From Progne subis subis (Eukaryota > Chordata > Aves > Passeriformes > Hirundinidae), in assembly GCA_022316685.1 (NCBI GenBank), contig JAKJHU010000309.1:1-64000 (forward strand): DNA of 64,000 nucleotides, given 5' to 3'. Each line of letters begins with the position of its first letter. Position 1 is the first letter of the stretch. Shown here in pieces: positions 29,501 through 39,392 of the stretch. The position numbers and the translations under genes are program-made. A model generated the notes under the pieces. That model did no database searches, was not told where the DNA came from, and saw only the letters and a list, made by a program, of their open reading frames with translations.

Positions 29501-32500
29501 CAGAGGCAGCTGCAAGGGGAAGCAGTGCTCCTTCCCCCCACTGCTGAGGGGAGATCCAAAACCACACATCATGCCGTGACTGCACCTCAGAGCTGGCAGG
29601 AGAACCAGAACCAGGGCCTGGGTAATTCCCCCTCTCTGCCCGCTGAAGCTCTCTCGGAGGTTATTCAGCCCCAAGGAAACCGCTGGGCTGGCAAATTGTC
29701 CCACAGCAGGAGTGCCGCCAGTGGGAAAGGCAGGCACGGGTGATCCTGCCCGGGCTGACCTGAACTTCCTTATCTCACAGCTTGGGTACTGATGGCGTAA
29801 GACACGAGCTTCTGTTCCTCTTACAACACTGCACTCACAACAAGAAGGGTTACACATCCTGGAGAGCATTGGCACATCCCCAGGGAAATACTCCCACAAA
29901 AGCATGCGTGGGACAAGGACAAGACCGGCAGGTGCCAAGGGCACAGGGTGTTAATGGGCTAATTAACTATTCTGTGCCCATCAGCACCTCAGGTGCACCT
30001 CATCAGGGTGACAAGGACTATCAGCATCTGGCCTGACCTGTACAGCACGGGCTGAAAGAATGCAGAGCTGCAGGTCCCTGAGACAGACACCTCTCGATGG
30101 ACACGGCCGAGAAGCAGACAGGGGAGCCCCTCTGGTCGCTCCTCAGCTCAGGGAACACCGGGCCACGGTTCCCAAGCACCAGAGCTGAGTCAGCTCGTTC
30201 CAGCTGCAGGGTGAAGGTGGTGAACAAAAGCCAGCATTGAAATCACCACCTCTGCAGGTGACACTCAGCTCCTCTCAGCAGTCAATGCCAGCTGGTGGTG
30301 GAGAACTTAGGAAAAACCCCAGAAATGAAGGAGGCAAAGAGGTTGTAGATGAGGTAGAATCTAAAAGACCTGACCCAGCAGGACATTTCTTATGCTCTTT
30401 AGATGTCAGCCAGTGCAGGAAGGACATAAAACACAAAGAGAAGCTCAGCCTTACTGATGAAATCTGTGACACAGTCATTTTACTGTTTATATGTTTTTCC
30501 TGTAAGTCACATCAGCTTTTCTGAATGTCTTACAGTCGAGACCATAATTGTACTGAGCCGTCATCAATAAAAATAAAAGGGATATTTTTAATTGCTGCTA
30601 CTTTTTCCAGCGCTTGCCCTGACTGCAGGACTGAGAGAGCACATTCAACAGCTGTTTGAACACTGCCATGCCTTTGAACAAATGGAGTTCAGAAAGGAAG
30701 AGCATTTCATGTGATGCTTTTCCTAAAGAATAATGAAGCCTTGGGATAGAAGAACATTTGCAAGACTCCATGCTAAAACCTGAAGCTGTACCTTTCAAAT
30801 GTTCCCACAGCTGGATCAAAAGTGATTGCTCTGGTGAAACGAAGCACCTCAATTTCCCCAGAAAAATAGGATTAAATTAGAAGTTGGAACAGAGGCTGCT
30901 CCACAACATAAAAGCTACATTTGAAGCTTTACTTCCATTTCAGGTAACCTGGGAGGATCCACCTACAGCACCATTTCTGTTATGCAGCCCAGGTCTCAAC
31001 AGTTCTGACCCTGCAACCAAAATTGTCCTGTGTGGGCTCAGCACCTCCTCAGTCTCTGCTGGGCAGGAACAGGGCACATTCACAGCTCTGCCACACAAGG
31101 CCCTCAATCAAAAGCTGCTTTAAAAGTTGGCCCTGCCACTGCAGAGCTGTGTGCTGTGCCTCTCACAGCTTGTGCTCTTCCACATCCTCCCTCAAAGAAC
31201 AGACCCCTTCCGAGACCATCACATTGTAAATCTGTGGATTTGGTGAAGGAAAAGGAATAAAACCCCAGCCAAGCCCTGAAACCAACAACGTTCTCCCCCT
31301 CCAGGGCAAAAATCTCAGTCCTGCTGCAGTTCCTTGGGAGGGAACGGCCAACTCTGGGCAAGGCAGATCCTGATGAAAGATATCACACTTCAGAAGCTGA
31401 CAACAGGCACACTCACACTCACCACAACTGGTGCTCACTGGTGCTCCTCAGCCTTGTCTGACAGAGAACAAAAGGCTGCCAAGACCCCACAGGGTCCTGT
31501 GGGCTGGCTCTGATCTGTGTTGGTCTCCCTGCTGTAAATCTGGCAGAGGGGCTTGCAATTCAGCAGAAAACCCCTGAAGACATGGCAGGGCGGCAGCAAA
31601 GCCTGGGGGATGGAGAAATTTGGCCTCTGTTCTTCCATGGAGGCCAGAGGAATGTTTGTCTCACCTGGATCCTGCTCTCCTGGAGTCCTGCTCGACCCAA
31701 AGCAATCAAAGCTCCTCTGTCCTTTATTCCCCGATCCCTGTGCCATGGCTGAGGCCTTTTCCAACTGCTTTGCCTTCTGGATGGCTGCACTGCATCCTCA
31801 GGAAAGCTGTAACCACCCCATCACGCTACAGGAATCTTCCAGATTAAAGTCATAGGAAACCTGAGCCCATAGCCATGACTCAAAGAGCACAAGGTATCAC
31901 CTCCACCCCCTGTTCCCCCCAACATCCCCCAAAGCTTTGACACCTCGTGACACACACTCTTCTCTGCCCTCTGGATGCAACTAGAACACTTCAAGGATCC
32001 AGCTGAAATGCATCATCTCCTTCAGAAAAAAAACCCAAAAAACATTCCAGCAAATTCCAGTCACCTGCTCTTTTTTTTTTTGGTACAGCTTCCTTGGGCT
32101 TTGCCACTGAGAATGAGCAGGAGGCACCCAGAGACACCAACGCTCATCGATCAAATCAGTGATCCCGGGAGAAACAGCACCAAATCCTTGATTCCAAAAG
32201 AAATCAGGGGATGTGGACACTTCCACCATGGCAAATCTACTGACAGCTTTGAGACAGAAGCACCACTCAGTGTCCCACAACCCCCAAACACCAGGGATTC
32301 AACTCTCCCCCAGGGTGACTCAGAATTCCAGGGGAGGCAGCGGGACACTGAGTGGTGCACTGTGCTCACAACTCTGCCTAAGGAATACCGAGGATTTCCC
32401 ACTTCTGAACCACCAGAACAACCTCAGCACACATTCGCTGGGTTGCTGCAATCAAGCATTCCACACCCTCGCAAAGGTCACTCTGAAGGATCCTAAAATC

Positions 32501-35500
32501 AGCGTAACAGAGCTCCAGATGCTGGACAGGCTACAGGTACCCGCTTCCAAACTGGTGCTGGACTCCAGGTACCTCCTGCTCTCCACCGAGGGATGAAAAC
32601 AGTTCCTCCCTCACTGCTGGAGGGGAGCAGCTTCCCGGGAATGCTGCCCACAGCCTGACACCCGGCACCCGGAGCAAACACTTCTCCTTGGAGGAAACTC
32701 ACCCTTGGCCATCCCGGAGTGGCGGAGCCCGGCAAGATGCCACCACCATGCCCAATTCCTGAGCTGTGGACAGGCTTCTCCTCGGCCAAAGTGCCTCTTC
32801 CGCTACGTGTGTGCGTGTGTGGATCGCTCCCCAGTGATGTAAACACAAAGGCATGCGGAGCAGTGGGCGATATGTAAATCCAGCTGGAAAATCCCACAGC
32901 TCAGCCAATCTCCACGCTGCCTCCGAGCTTTGCCCTGGCTGCTCCGGGTTCAGTTTAGTGCAGGAAAAACAACCCCTCTCATAGCACACATGGATTTATT
33001 CCCCTGATCGGAGAAAGCTCTGGAGACAGAAAAGTCCTTTGCTTGCTTTTAAGAAGAGTTTGAGTTGCTCATCCTCTTTTATAGTTCCCAAACTATTCAG
33101 AATTCTGAATAACAAGCAGCAACGTGCTCTTTGCCTGGAGAAACGATCCAGGGAAATCCTGTTAAACTAAGAACAGCCACAAAAAGGCAGAGCAGGGGAG
33201 CAGGACTCACCCGAAACTCAGACACTGATGGTGGTGGGGGACTCTACAGCCAGGACAGTTCTCCCTGGCACTGCCCTGCTCCAGCCTCAGGACACAGCAG
33301 GAGGGTGACGCTGAAGCTCCAAGCTCGGGCTGTGCTCAAGGCAGAGCAGGAGTAGCCTGGATTGATAATTTGGGTGCTGCTATCTTAGCTTTGCTGAGCT
33401 CAAAGGAGGGTGACACGTACCCCTGTGAGCAACCAGCTGCCTTGTCCCAGCTGTCCCTACAGCCCCTGATCCGACCCTCGGGCACAGGGATGTGCTGGTG
33501 CGTGCCTCACCATGCCCATGGCAAAGGGGCACAGGCAGGGAAGGGACAAAGGGAATAAAAACCGGCAGGGAAGAGTTCCAACAGACTGAATGTGGTCACG
33601 TAACCCGAGAACTGAAAGCCAGGAAGGATTTTCCCTCCCATGCACTCCTCCTGGCACACCTGGGCTTGGCTGAGATAACCCGTGAGAAAGGTACAGTCAC
33701 GCTCCAGGAAATCCCACACCCAGGGCCAGCAGGGCTTGGAAGGTCCCTGGGAACGGGGGAATGCTCAGCCCTCGAGGTGACTCATGGCTGAACACCATCA
33801 GTGGTGGCACCATCAGTGGCTGCAAAGTGCTCCCCCAGGTGCAGGGAAGAGCTGGCACCAGCACGCTGCTCTGCAACCATCCAGAGCCTGCAGGGCTCCC
33901 TGAGGCTCCGGCAGCACCTCGGGATTGTGGAGCTCTGGGGAAGGGAAGGGCTGGCTTCAGGCAGGGGACACAAACTTCCACGTGATGTTCACACGTGGCT
34001 CTAGGCCATCAGAGGCTGTGCTGCCACAGGAGGGCTCACCCTGGGATCCCCTGGGTCAGGGAACTAAACCACACAAAAACTACGGATTGTTTTATGGGTT
34101 TTTTGTTCCCTTCCTTGACTCCAATCAATGTGAAAACCCCTGTTGGAGTGTTTGCAGTACCAGCATCCCCTAACTGCAAACACCACTGTGGCTCAGGTTT
34201 CCCACTTCCACGGGGTGAAACGTTCCCTGCCCCAGGCAGTGTCACCTGCACATAAACCAAAGCCCAGTGCTGGCTGGAGCTTTCTGGGTGGACTCAGCCT
34301 GTCCCTTCCCTGCTCCAGACATGGACCCCAGGACCTGGAGGGAATCCAGCAGACTGCAGACAGTACCTGCCTCTGCAGCTTCCTGCATGATTTTAGGGAT
34401 TTGCCTTGCCAGGGGAAGTGCAGGTTGGACATCAGGAGGAATTTCTTCTTGGAAGGGGTTGTCAGGAATTGTAAAGGAATGCCCAGAGAGGTTTGGAGTC
34501 CTCATCCCTGCAGGTTTCCAAGGAACACCTGGACTCAGTGCTCTGGGATCAGGCACAGAGTGGACTCAGTAGTCTTGGAGGTCTTTTCCAACCTAAACAA
34601 GGCTGGGATTCTGTGATCCCACACTACTTTCTCTCATCAAGGGCTTTCTGGAACCATCCCTCATCCCCAACCCCTCTCCTGCATGCCCCACTATCCTCGC
34701 TGTGGCTGAAAGCTCAAACCACTGGCAGACAAACTCTTGAGCCCAATTGCAGCAGCTGCTCAAGAGGAACCCGACTGCTCAGTGCAGGCTGGAAACACAT
34801 CGCTGTGGGGGGGAAACGCACAGGGAGGCAAAATTAGAGTGGCTGTGATTGAGAAAAGGCAGAGCAACGTTGCCAAAGTGGAAACAACAACTGCTAGGTC
34901 ACAGTTCTTAACACAGCTGTGCCCTGGCAGGGACAACAGCCTGGACCTGGCGTGTTATGGGCACGCCAAAGCAGCTCTTGTAACACTCGGCAGCCCCCGG
35001 CAGCACAGGGTCGCTGTCTCTGACCCCAGCGGAGCTCAAAAGGAAGCGAAACCCAAGGGAAATCCTCCCCGCTGTCCTTCCCAGCACACCGGCTGAGGGA
35101 TCCGACAGGATGTTTGACAGCGTCTGTCACCGGGACAGAGCCCAGGAGCTCGTTTGAAATGAGAAGAGGACGGCACAATCCGCAATACACAGCCTGATCC
35201 AGACCCGCCAAAGCTCTGGGGCAGCTACAAAGACCTACCCGCAGATATCCCGCATTTTGTATATTGTGACCCCAAAGCCCAGGGAAATGAGCTTACTGGG
35301 AGGGCAGGAAAGAACCAGCAGCAACACGTGCTGCGGTCGGACAGGGAACGGAGCAGAAACGCACAAAACTCAGCAGAAAAAGCCAAGCAGAGCCTGCGAT
35401 GAGACCCGGCGAACACACCGGGAGGGCAGCGGGGGCCGTGAGCGAACCCTGGGCGGGATTCACCGGGGACGGAACAGCGCAGATGATGCTCAAGCTCCTC

Positions 35501-35675
35501 TGAGCGCCCCAAGAGAGCCGCTGGCACCCCCAAACACAGCGGGCGCTGGGCACGGGGCAGCCCCGGGAGCCTCCGCCGGCACCCCCCGGCCCGCGGCCCA
35601 GCGCCCCCGGCCCGGCCCCTCCCCTCACGGAGCCGCCCGGCGCGGCCCGCCAGGTTCCCCCCGGACCGCCCGTAC
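26525..35675 (-). other. TRAF7 first intron (9.15 kb)
   Basis: Separates the inferred non-coding exon 1 from the ATG exon. It contains a CR1 at 34,411-34,620; I find no coding exon, RNA gene or large repeat in the rest. Confidence 0.7.
34411..34620 (+). mobile_element. CR1 LINE 3' fragment
   Basis: GTGCAGGTTGGACATCAGGA, then GGTCTTTTCCAACCTAAACA and GGATTCTGTGATCCC, the canonical sense CR1 3' end. Confidence 0.9.
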
Positions 35676-35800
35676 CTCCCAGCGGCGGCGGCACATCGCG
35701 CCGGTGTCCGGTCCCGGCACATCGCGCCCGGGCCTGCTCCCCGCTGCCGCCCGGCCCGGAAGAGCCGCGCCCCGCGCTCCTCGGGACTTGTAGTCCCGTG
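35676..35800 (-). other. TRAF7: TRAF7 non-coding exon 1 (inferred) within a CpG island
   Basis: Minus-strand donor GGGAG|GTACGG at 35675-35676, GC-rich leader, two ATGs (35722 and 35696). It splices naturally to 26524. The transcription start is not determined; about 35,770-35,830 is my estimate from the promoter motifs. Confidence 0.6.
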
Positions 35801-36070
35801 CGCCGCTTCCTGTCAGCCCCGCCGAGCCGCTCGGACTACAACTCCCAACAGCCCCCGCAGAGAGTCACTCCATGTTACAACCACTGTTGCTACTGGTTCG
35901 CCCCGGCCTCCTGCCGTGACCAATCAGAAAGCGGCAACCGCCGCCTCGGGCCACGCTGCGCTGCGCGTCGCCATTGGCACGGAGGAGAACGGTGGCCAAT
36001 CAGCCGCTGGCAATTGGCTGTGCCCACAGCAGCCTGACCAATAGCGGTGTCGCAGAGGCCATAAAAGACG
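35780..36070. promoter_or_regulatory. TRAF7/SNHG19 bidirectional promoter
   Basis: Two ZNF143/THAP11-type elements: GGGACTTGTAGTCCC (35783-35797, palindromic) and ACTACAACTCCCAAC (35835-35849). Between them is an ETS-like CTTCCTG. Five CCAAT/ATTGG boxes follow at 35920, 35973, 35996, 36013 and 36038. A TATA-like ATAAAAG (36061-36067) lies 28 bp before the 5'-TOP start of the rightward transcript; the leftward TRAF7 side has no TATA. Confidence 0.75.
36061..36067 (+). promoter_or_regulatory. TATA-like box of the SNHG19-like gene
   Basis: ATAAAAG, 28 bp upstream of the CCCTTTCC pyrimidine start (36089-36096), the usual TATA to start spacing. Confidence 0.6.
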
Positions 36071-36166
36071 TAGCGTGGGGCATGTGTGCCCTTTCCAGCC
36101 GGAGGTATGGGATGGGACGGGTTGCGACGGGCGGGAGCGGGGCCGGTATCGGGGATATTACCGAGG

Positions 36167-36262
36167 GCGGGCCGGTGATGATCCACATTCACCTTTCTGA
36201 CACCTCGTCTGAGGGCGGCGGGCGGCCGCAGCCCCTGCTGAGCAGCCACGGCTGAGGTCCGC
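36167..36262 (+). ncRNA. SNORD60: C/D-box snoRNA SNORD60
   Basis: C box GTGATGA (36175-36181), antisense TTTCTGACACCTC (36194-36206), D' box CTGA (36209-36212), D box CTGA (36252-36255). A 7-bp terminal stem GCGGGCC/GGTCCGC (36167-36173 with 36256-36262, one G-U pair) closes it. The 13-nt antisense is complementary to the vertebrate 28S rRNA segment GAGGTGTCAGAAA; the D'+5 rule selects the third base of that segment (G), the site known for U60 (Gm4340 in human numbering). The D box lies 74 nt before the 3' splice site, ideal for intronic C/D processing. Confidence 0.9.
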
Positions 36263-36827
36263 GGTGCCCGCGGCCCGGCTGCGCGGTCGGTCGGACTCCT
36301 CCCCCTCACGCGCTGCCTTCTCCCCTCAGGGCTCGGCGGGAACCGGCCGCGACGTGGGACTCGGTGGTGGCGGCGTCCCGGAGCCTCGGTGCCCGATCCG
36401 CGGCAGTCCCCGGCGTTCTGGGCCGGTAAAACGCGGTGTCCCCTCTTGTGGTGTTTGCGGTAAGTGGGGCTGAGCCACGTGGGGAAATGGCTCCTGCTGT
36501 ACAACGAGGCGGCTCTTAAAGCACAAAGAAGCAGCTACAGAATGGGCTTGAGGAAAGAATTCACCGAGTTTGAGTCTTCCGCATGAGTTAGTTCAAGGTG
36601 AATATCCTGGCAAGGTGGTGAGTGCAGTAGCGTGAGTAAGTGAAGGGATTTACACTCTTAACTCTAGTGCTACAGTGTGTAGATGGAGAATTTAAATCTT
36701 TTTTCAAAAATAACAAGTTACTCCTATAGTGTTTTCATAGTCTCAAGACCAGCCTTATTGATAAATGCTTTACTGCTGTATTTCTGTGTTGGCTTCTATA
36801 TAAAGCAAATTTTGTAGCTTACAGCGA

Positions 36828-36833
36828 AATAAA
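36828..36833 (+). terminator. Poly(A) signal of the SNHG19-like gene
   Basis: AATAAA followed by a GT-rich stretch at 36,846-36,862. Confidence 0.7.
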
Positions 36834-36989
36834 GTTTTGAAAAGTCTGGGGTTTGTTTCTGTTCATCACAGTTTCCATGCATGACCTCTAACTCCACAGG
36901 CTGACTGGAAATGCTGTGTGGGTACCCAGTGGAACTGCAGTGCATTGAAATTTGCTGCACTTCGTTCAGCCCCGCTCCCTTCATTGAAA

Positions 36990-37195
36990 TCTTGGAGTGA
37001 CTTTGGTTGGAAAAGACTTTTGAGACCCAAGTCCAACTGTTGTGCCACATCCACGTGGCTGCTCCATCCCTTCGGGGATGGGAACTCCCAACACTGCCCT
37101 GGACAGCTGTGCCAGGGCTGCACAACCTTTTTTTGGGGAGAAATTCTCCCAATATCCAGTTTAAACTGTGTCATACCCTGGCTCTGCCATGTGGA
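36990..37195 (-). mobile_element. CR1 LINE fragment
   Basis: Plus strand GGTTGGAAAAGACTTTTGAG, ACCCAAGTCCAACTGT, GTGCCACATCCACGTGG: reverse complement of a CR1 3' region. It lies between the converging SNHG19-like and RAB26 3' ends. Confidence 0.88.
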
Positions 37196-37284
37196 TCCAG
37201 ACGGGTTCAAGGCTGACCTGAAATATTTGATTGACTGACAGTGCTGTGCGTTTGGACAATCAAAACGCTGCTGTAGCCATGGAG

Positions 37285-39289
37285 ATTATTAAAAAAATTT
37301 ATTATCAGGAATGAACCAAAAGCTGTAAACAAGAGCCAGCAGAAATGGGATGTTGCAGGTGAGGCAGAGTCCTCGCACGTGGCTGAGTGCACTGAGCAAT
37401 TAACTCGAATAATTAACGCTGCGCTGAGCAATTCCGCGTGGTGGCAGCAAAGGCCCGTGGAAAAATCCCAAATGACCGTGAGGAGGAGCTTTGGGGCCAG
37501 GCCAGTTGTGCAGGCACTGGGAAACCAGTCCCACACTGGGAACTGGTGACTGGGGCTGAGCCTGCTCGAAGTTTAGGTCTGAACACAACCATGGCTGTGA
37601 GGCCTCTGCTCTAGCAGAGTCTGTTCCCCGCAGGCAGGCTGGAAGTGCTCCAAAGGGGAACATTTTCATCTACATTTAAAGGAGCTTTTACTGGTTTTAG
37701 ACCCACACCGAGCAAGAATTGGGCAGTTGTCAGCTTTGTAACCCGGACAGATGCCAGGCTGAGGGAAAGGGATGGTAGCAACCTGACTAATCCATTAGGA
37801 ATCCTAAACTTTGCCTTTGGGGAGACTCCTAGTCCAAGAGCAGGATGAGGAAACAGTCACGGAGCTGCCTGGCTGTTCCCTGCCTCTGCCAGGCTGGTCC
37901 TACCCCACACAAAAGCAAATTACTGGGGTGAGGGGGCCCTGGCAAGGCCCCCCATCACAGCTCACCTGGCTGCTCCTGTGGGACTGGCAGCAGGGTTTGC
38001 CAGGAATGCAAACGTTCCTGCAGGAATGGGTTTTCTGCAAGTGATTTTAAGATTTAAATCAGACAGTTTTAAGACTCGTCTCTCCCCTAAAATACTATTT
38101 AAGGGAAAAACCAAGTTCATTTTGAGATCCTTTTTCACCCTGTGAAGCTGTAGCTGCTTGTGTTGCTGTGACTCCCTAAGGAGTGAAGCTCGGAGCACGT
38201 GGGAGCTGCAGAGGCTCCTTGTGCCCATCAGGAAGGCAGTGCTGGAGCCAAAATCCCAGGAAAAATGTGGGGCTGTGCCATCTGAGTCAGCAGCTGGGGG
38301 GCTGGTGCTGGCTGGAGGGCAGAGGATGGGTTATTCTATTTCGTTTGGAGAAGCCACCGAGGCTCGGCGCAGCGGGCACCTGCTGATGTGTGCGTGGAGT
38401 TTTCAAAGGGAAAAATTGCCAAAGGCCAAACACTTCATCCAGATTCAGATTTGTACTGAGAAGTGCAGCTTGACAAAAAAACAGCCAAAAGCCTGACACA
38501 GACCAAAGGGGTGAGGAGGCCCTTGAAGAGAGCTGGCAGGAGTCTGCAGCCTTTAAAATCACTGCCTGCAGCTTCCCCCCGGCTCTCTGCGGTGAAAAGA
38601 AAGAGCTGCCCAAGAGAACTTTGAAGATATCAAAGCGTTGTTGCAGTCTGAAAACACCATCACACTTACAGGAAGGTATTTAGAATAAGCTGCAATACAT
38701 TAGGTTTCTTCTCAAAGTACTAGAAAGGGCGGAAGGAGGAGGAGCGGAGCCTTTCCCGAAGGGATGAACTTTCATAAATCTGTACACAGCCAGGTGTGCA
38801 GGAGCTCACTCAGACAGCCAAGCTCTGCCTTTGCAGGGAGCAGGAGAATCCCTCACTGTGGAACCGTGTCCCACCTCACAGGGATGGACAGACAGGAGAA
38901 AGCAACTACAAAATTGGCTGCCTTCAATCACTTTTCCTGCACGCCCCAGGCCAGGGCTCTCAGCTGAATTTCAGGTACAAAGGGAATGAAAAGGGAATTC
39001 AGGACATTTCTTCCTCCTAGGTGGGGAGGAGGTGTTGGTTCCCCTGTGTCACAAAGGGCTCAGCAGCCTCACAGAGCAGGCACAGAGGGAGACCCCAGCC
39101 CCTTCCCAAACACCCACCTCCCACCTGCGAGCTGGGCAGGAACTGATGGATGCGACGGGGCAGCAGAATCTGAGAGCTTTTCCTGCTGCTCCCGTGCCCT
39201 GGTGTCAGCTGGCCTTAGGGGCAGACACAGACACGACAGACGGACATGCACACACTGCCCACGGGCCCCAGTCTCTGTACAAACGCGCG
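37285..39289 (-). other. RAB26: Probable RAB26 3'UTR and flank
   Basis: 2.0 kb between the RAB26 stop and the candidate poly(A) signal. No other gene or repeat is recognised. Where the transcript really ends is uncertain. Confidence 0.45.
37298..37303 (-). terminator. RAB26: Candidate RAB26 poly(A) signal
   Basis: AATAAA on the minus strand, the first clear signal I find downstream of the RAB26 stop; it would give a roughly 2-kb 3'UTR. Confidence 0.4.
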
Positions 39290-39392
39290 TTAGGACCTGC
39301 AGCAGCCCGAGCCTCGCACTTCCTTCTTCACGTAGTCGTGGAGCTTGAATTTGGGCTCGTTGGGCAGCTTCATGGACCTGTGCTTCAGCTCC
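39290..39392 (-). CDS. RAB26: RAB26 last exon
   Basis: One base completes a Lys codon, then [36 protein letters not shown]. It encodes the hypervariable tail and prenylation cysteines. Confidence 0.95.

Larger units (their letters stand above)
36089..36850 (+). ncRNA. SNHG19: SNHG19-like snoRNA host gene
   Basis: A short spliced non-coding gene, head to head with TRAF7 as SNHG19 is in human. It opens with a 5'-TOP tract CCCTTTCC, typical of snoRNA host genes. Exon 1 is only about 16 nt (36089-36104, donor GTATGG); intron 1 (36105-36329, acceptor CCCCTCAG) carries the C/D snoRNA; exon 2 starts at 36330. A second donor GTAAGTGG at 36460 suggests a further exon whose acceptor I cannot fix. A poly(A) signal AATAAA is at 36828-36833, followed by GT-rich DNA. 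I see no conserved ORF. The gene name rests on synteny and on the snoRNA. Confidence 0.75.

Noticed and set aside
36238..36241. Alternative D box (CTGA) for the snoRNA
   Set aside because: It lacks a terminal stem with the sequence before the C box, whereas CTGA at 36252-36255 has a 7-bp stem.
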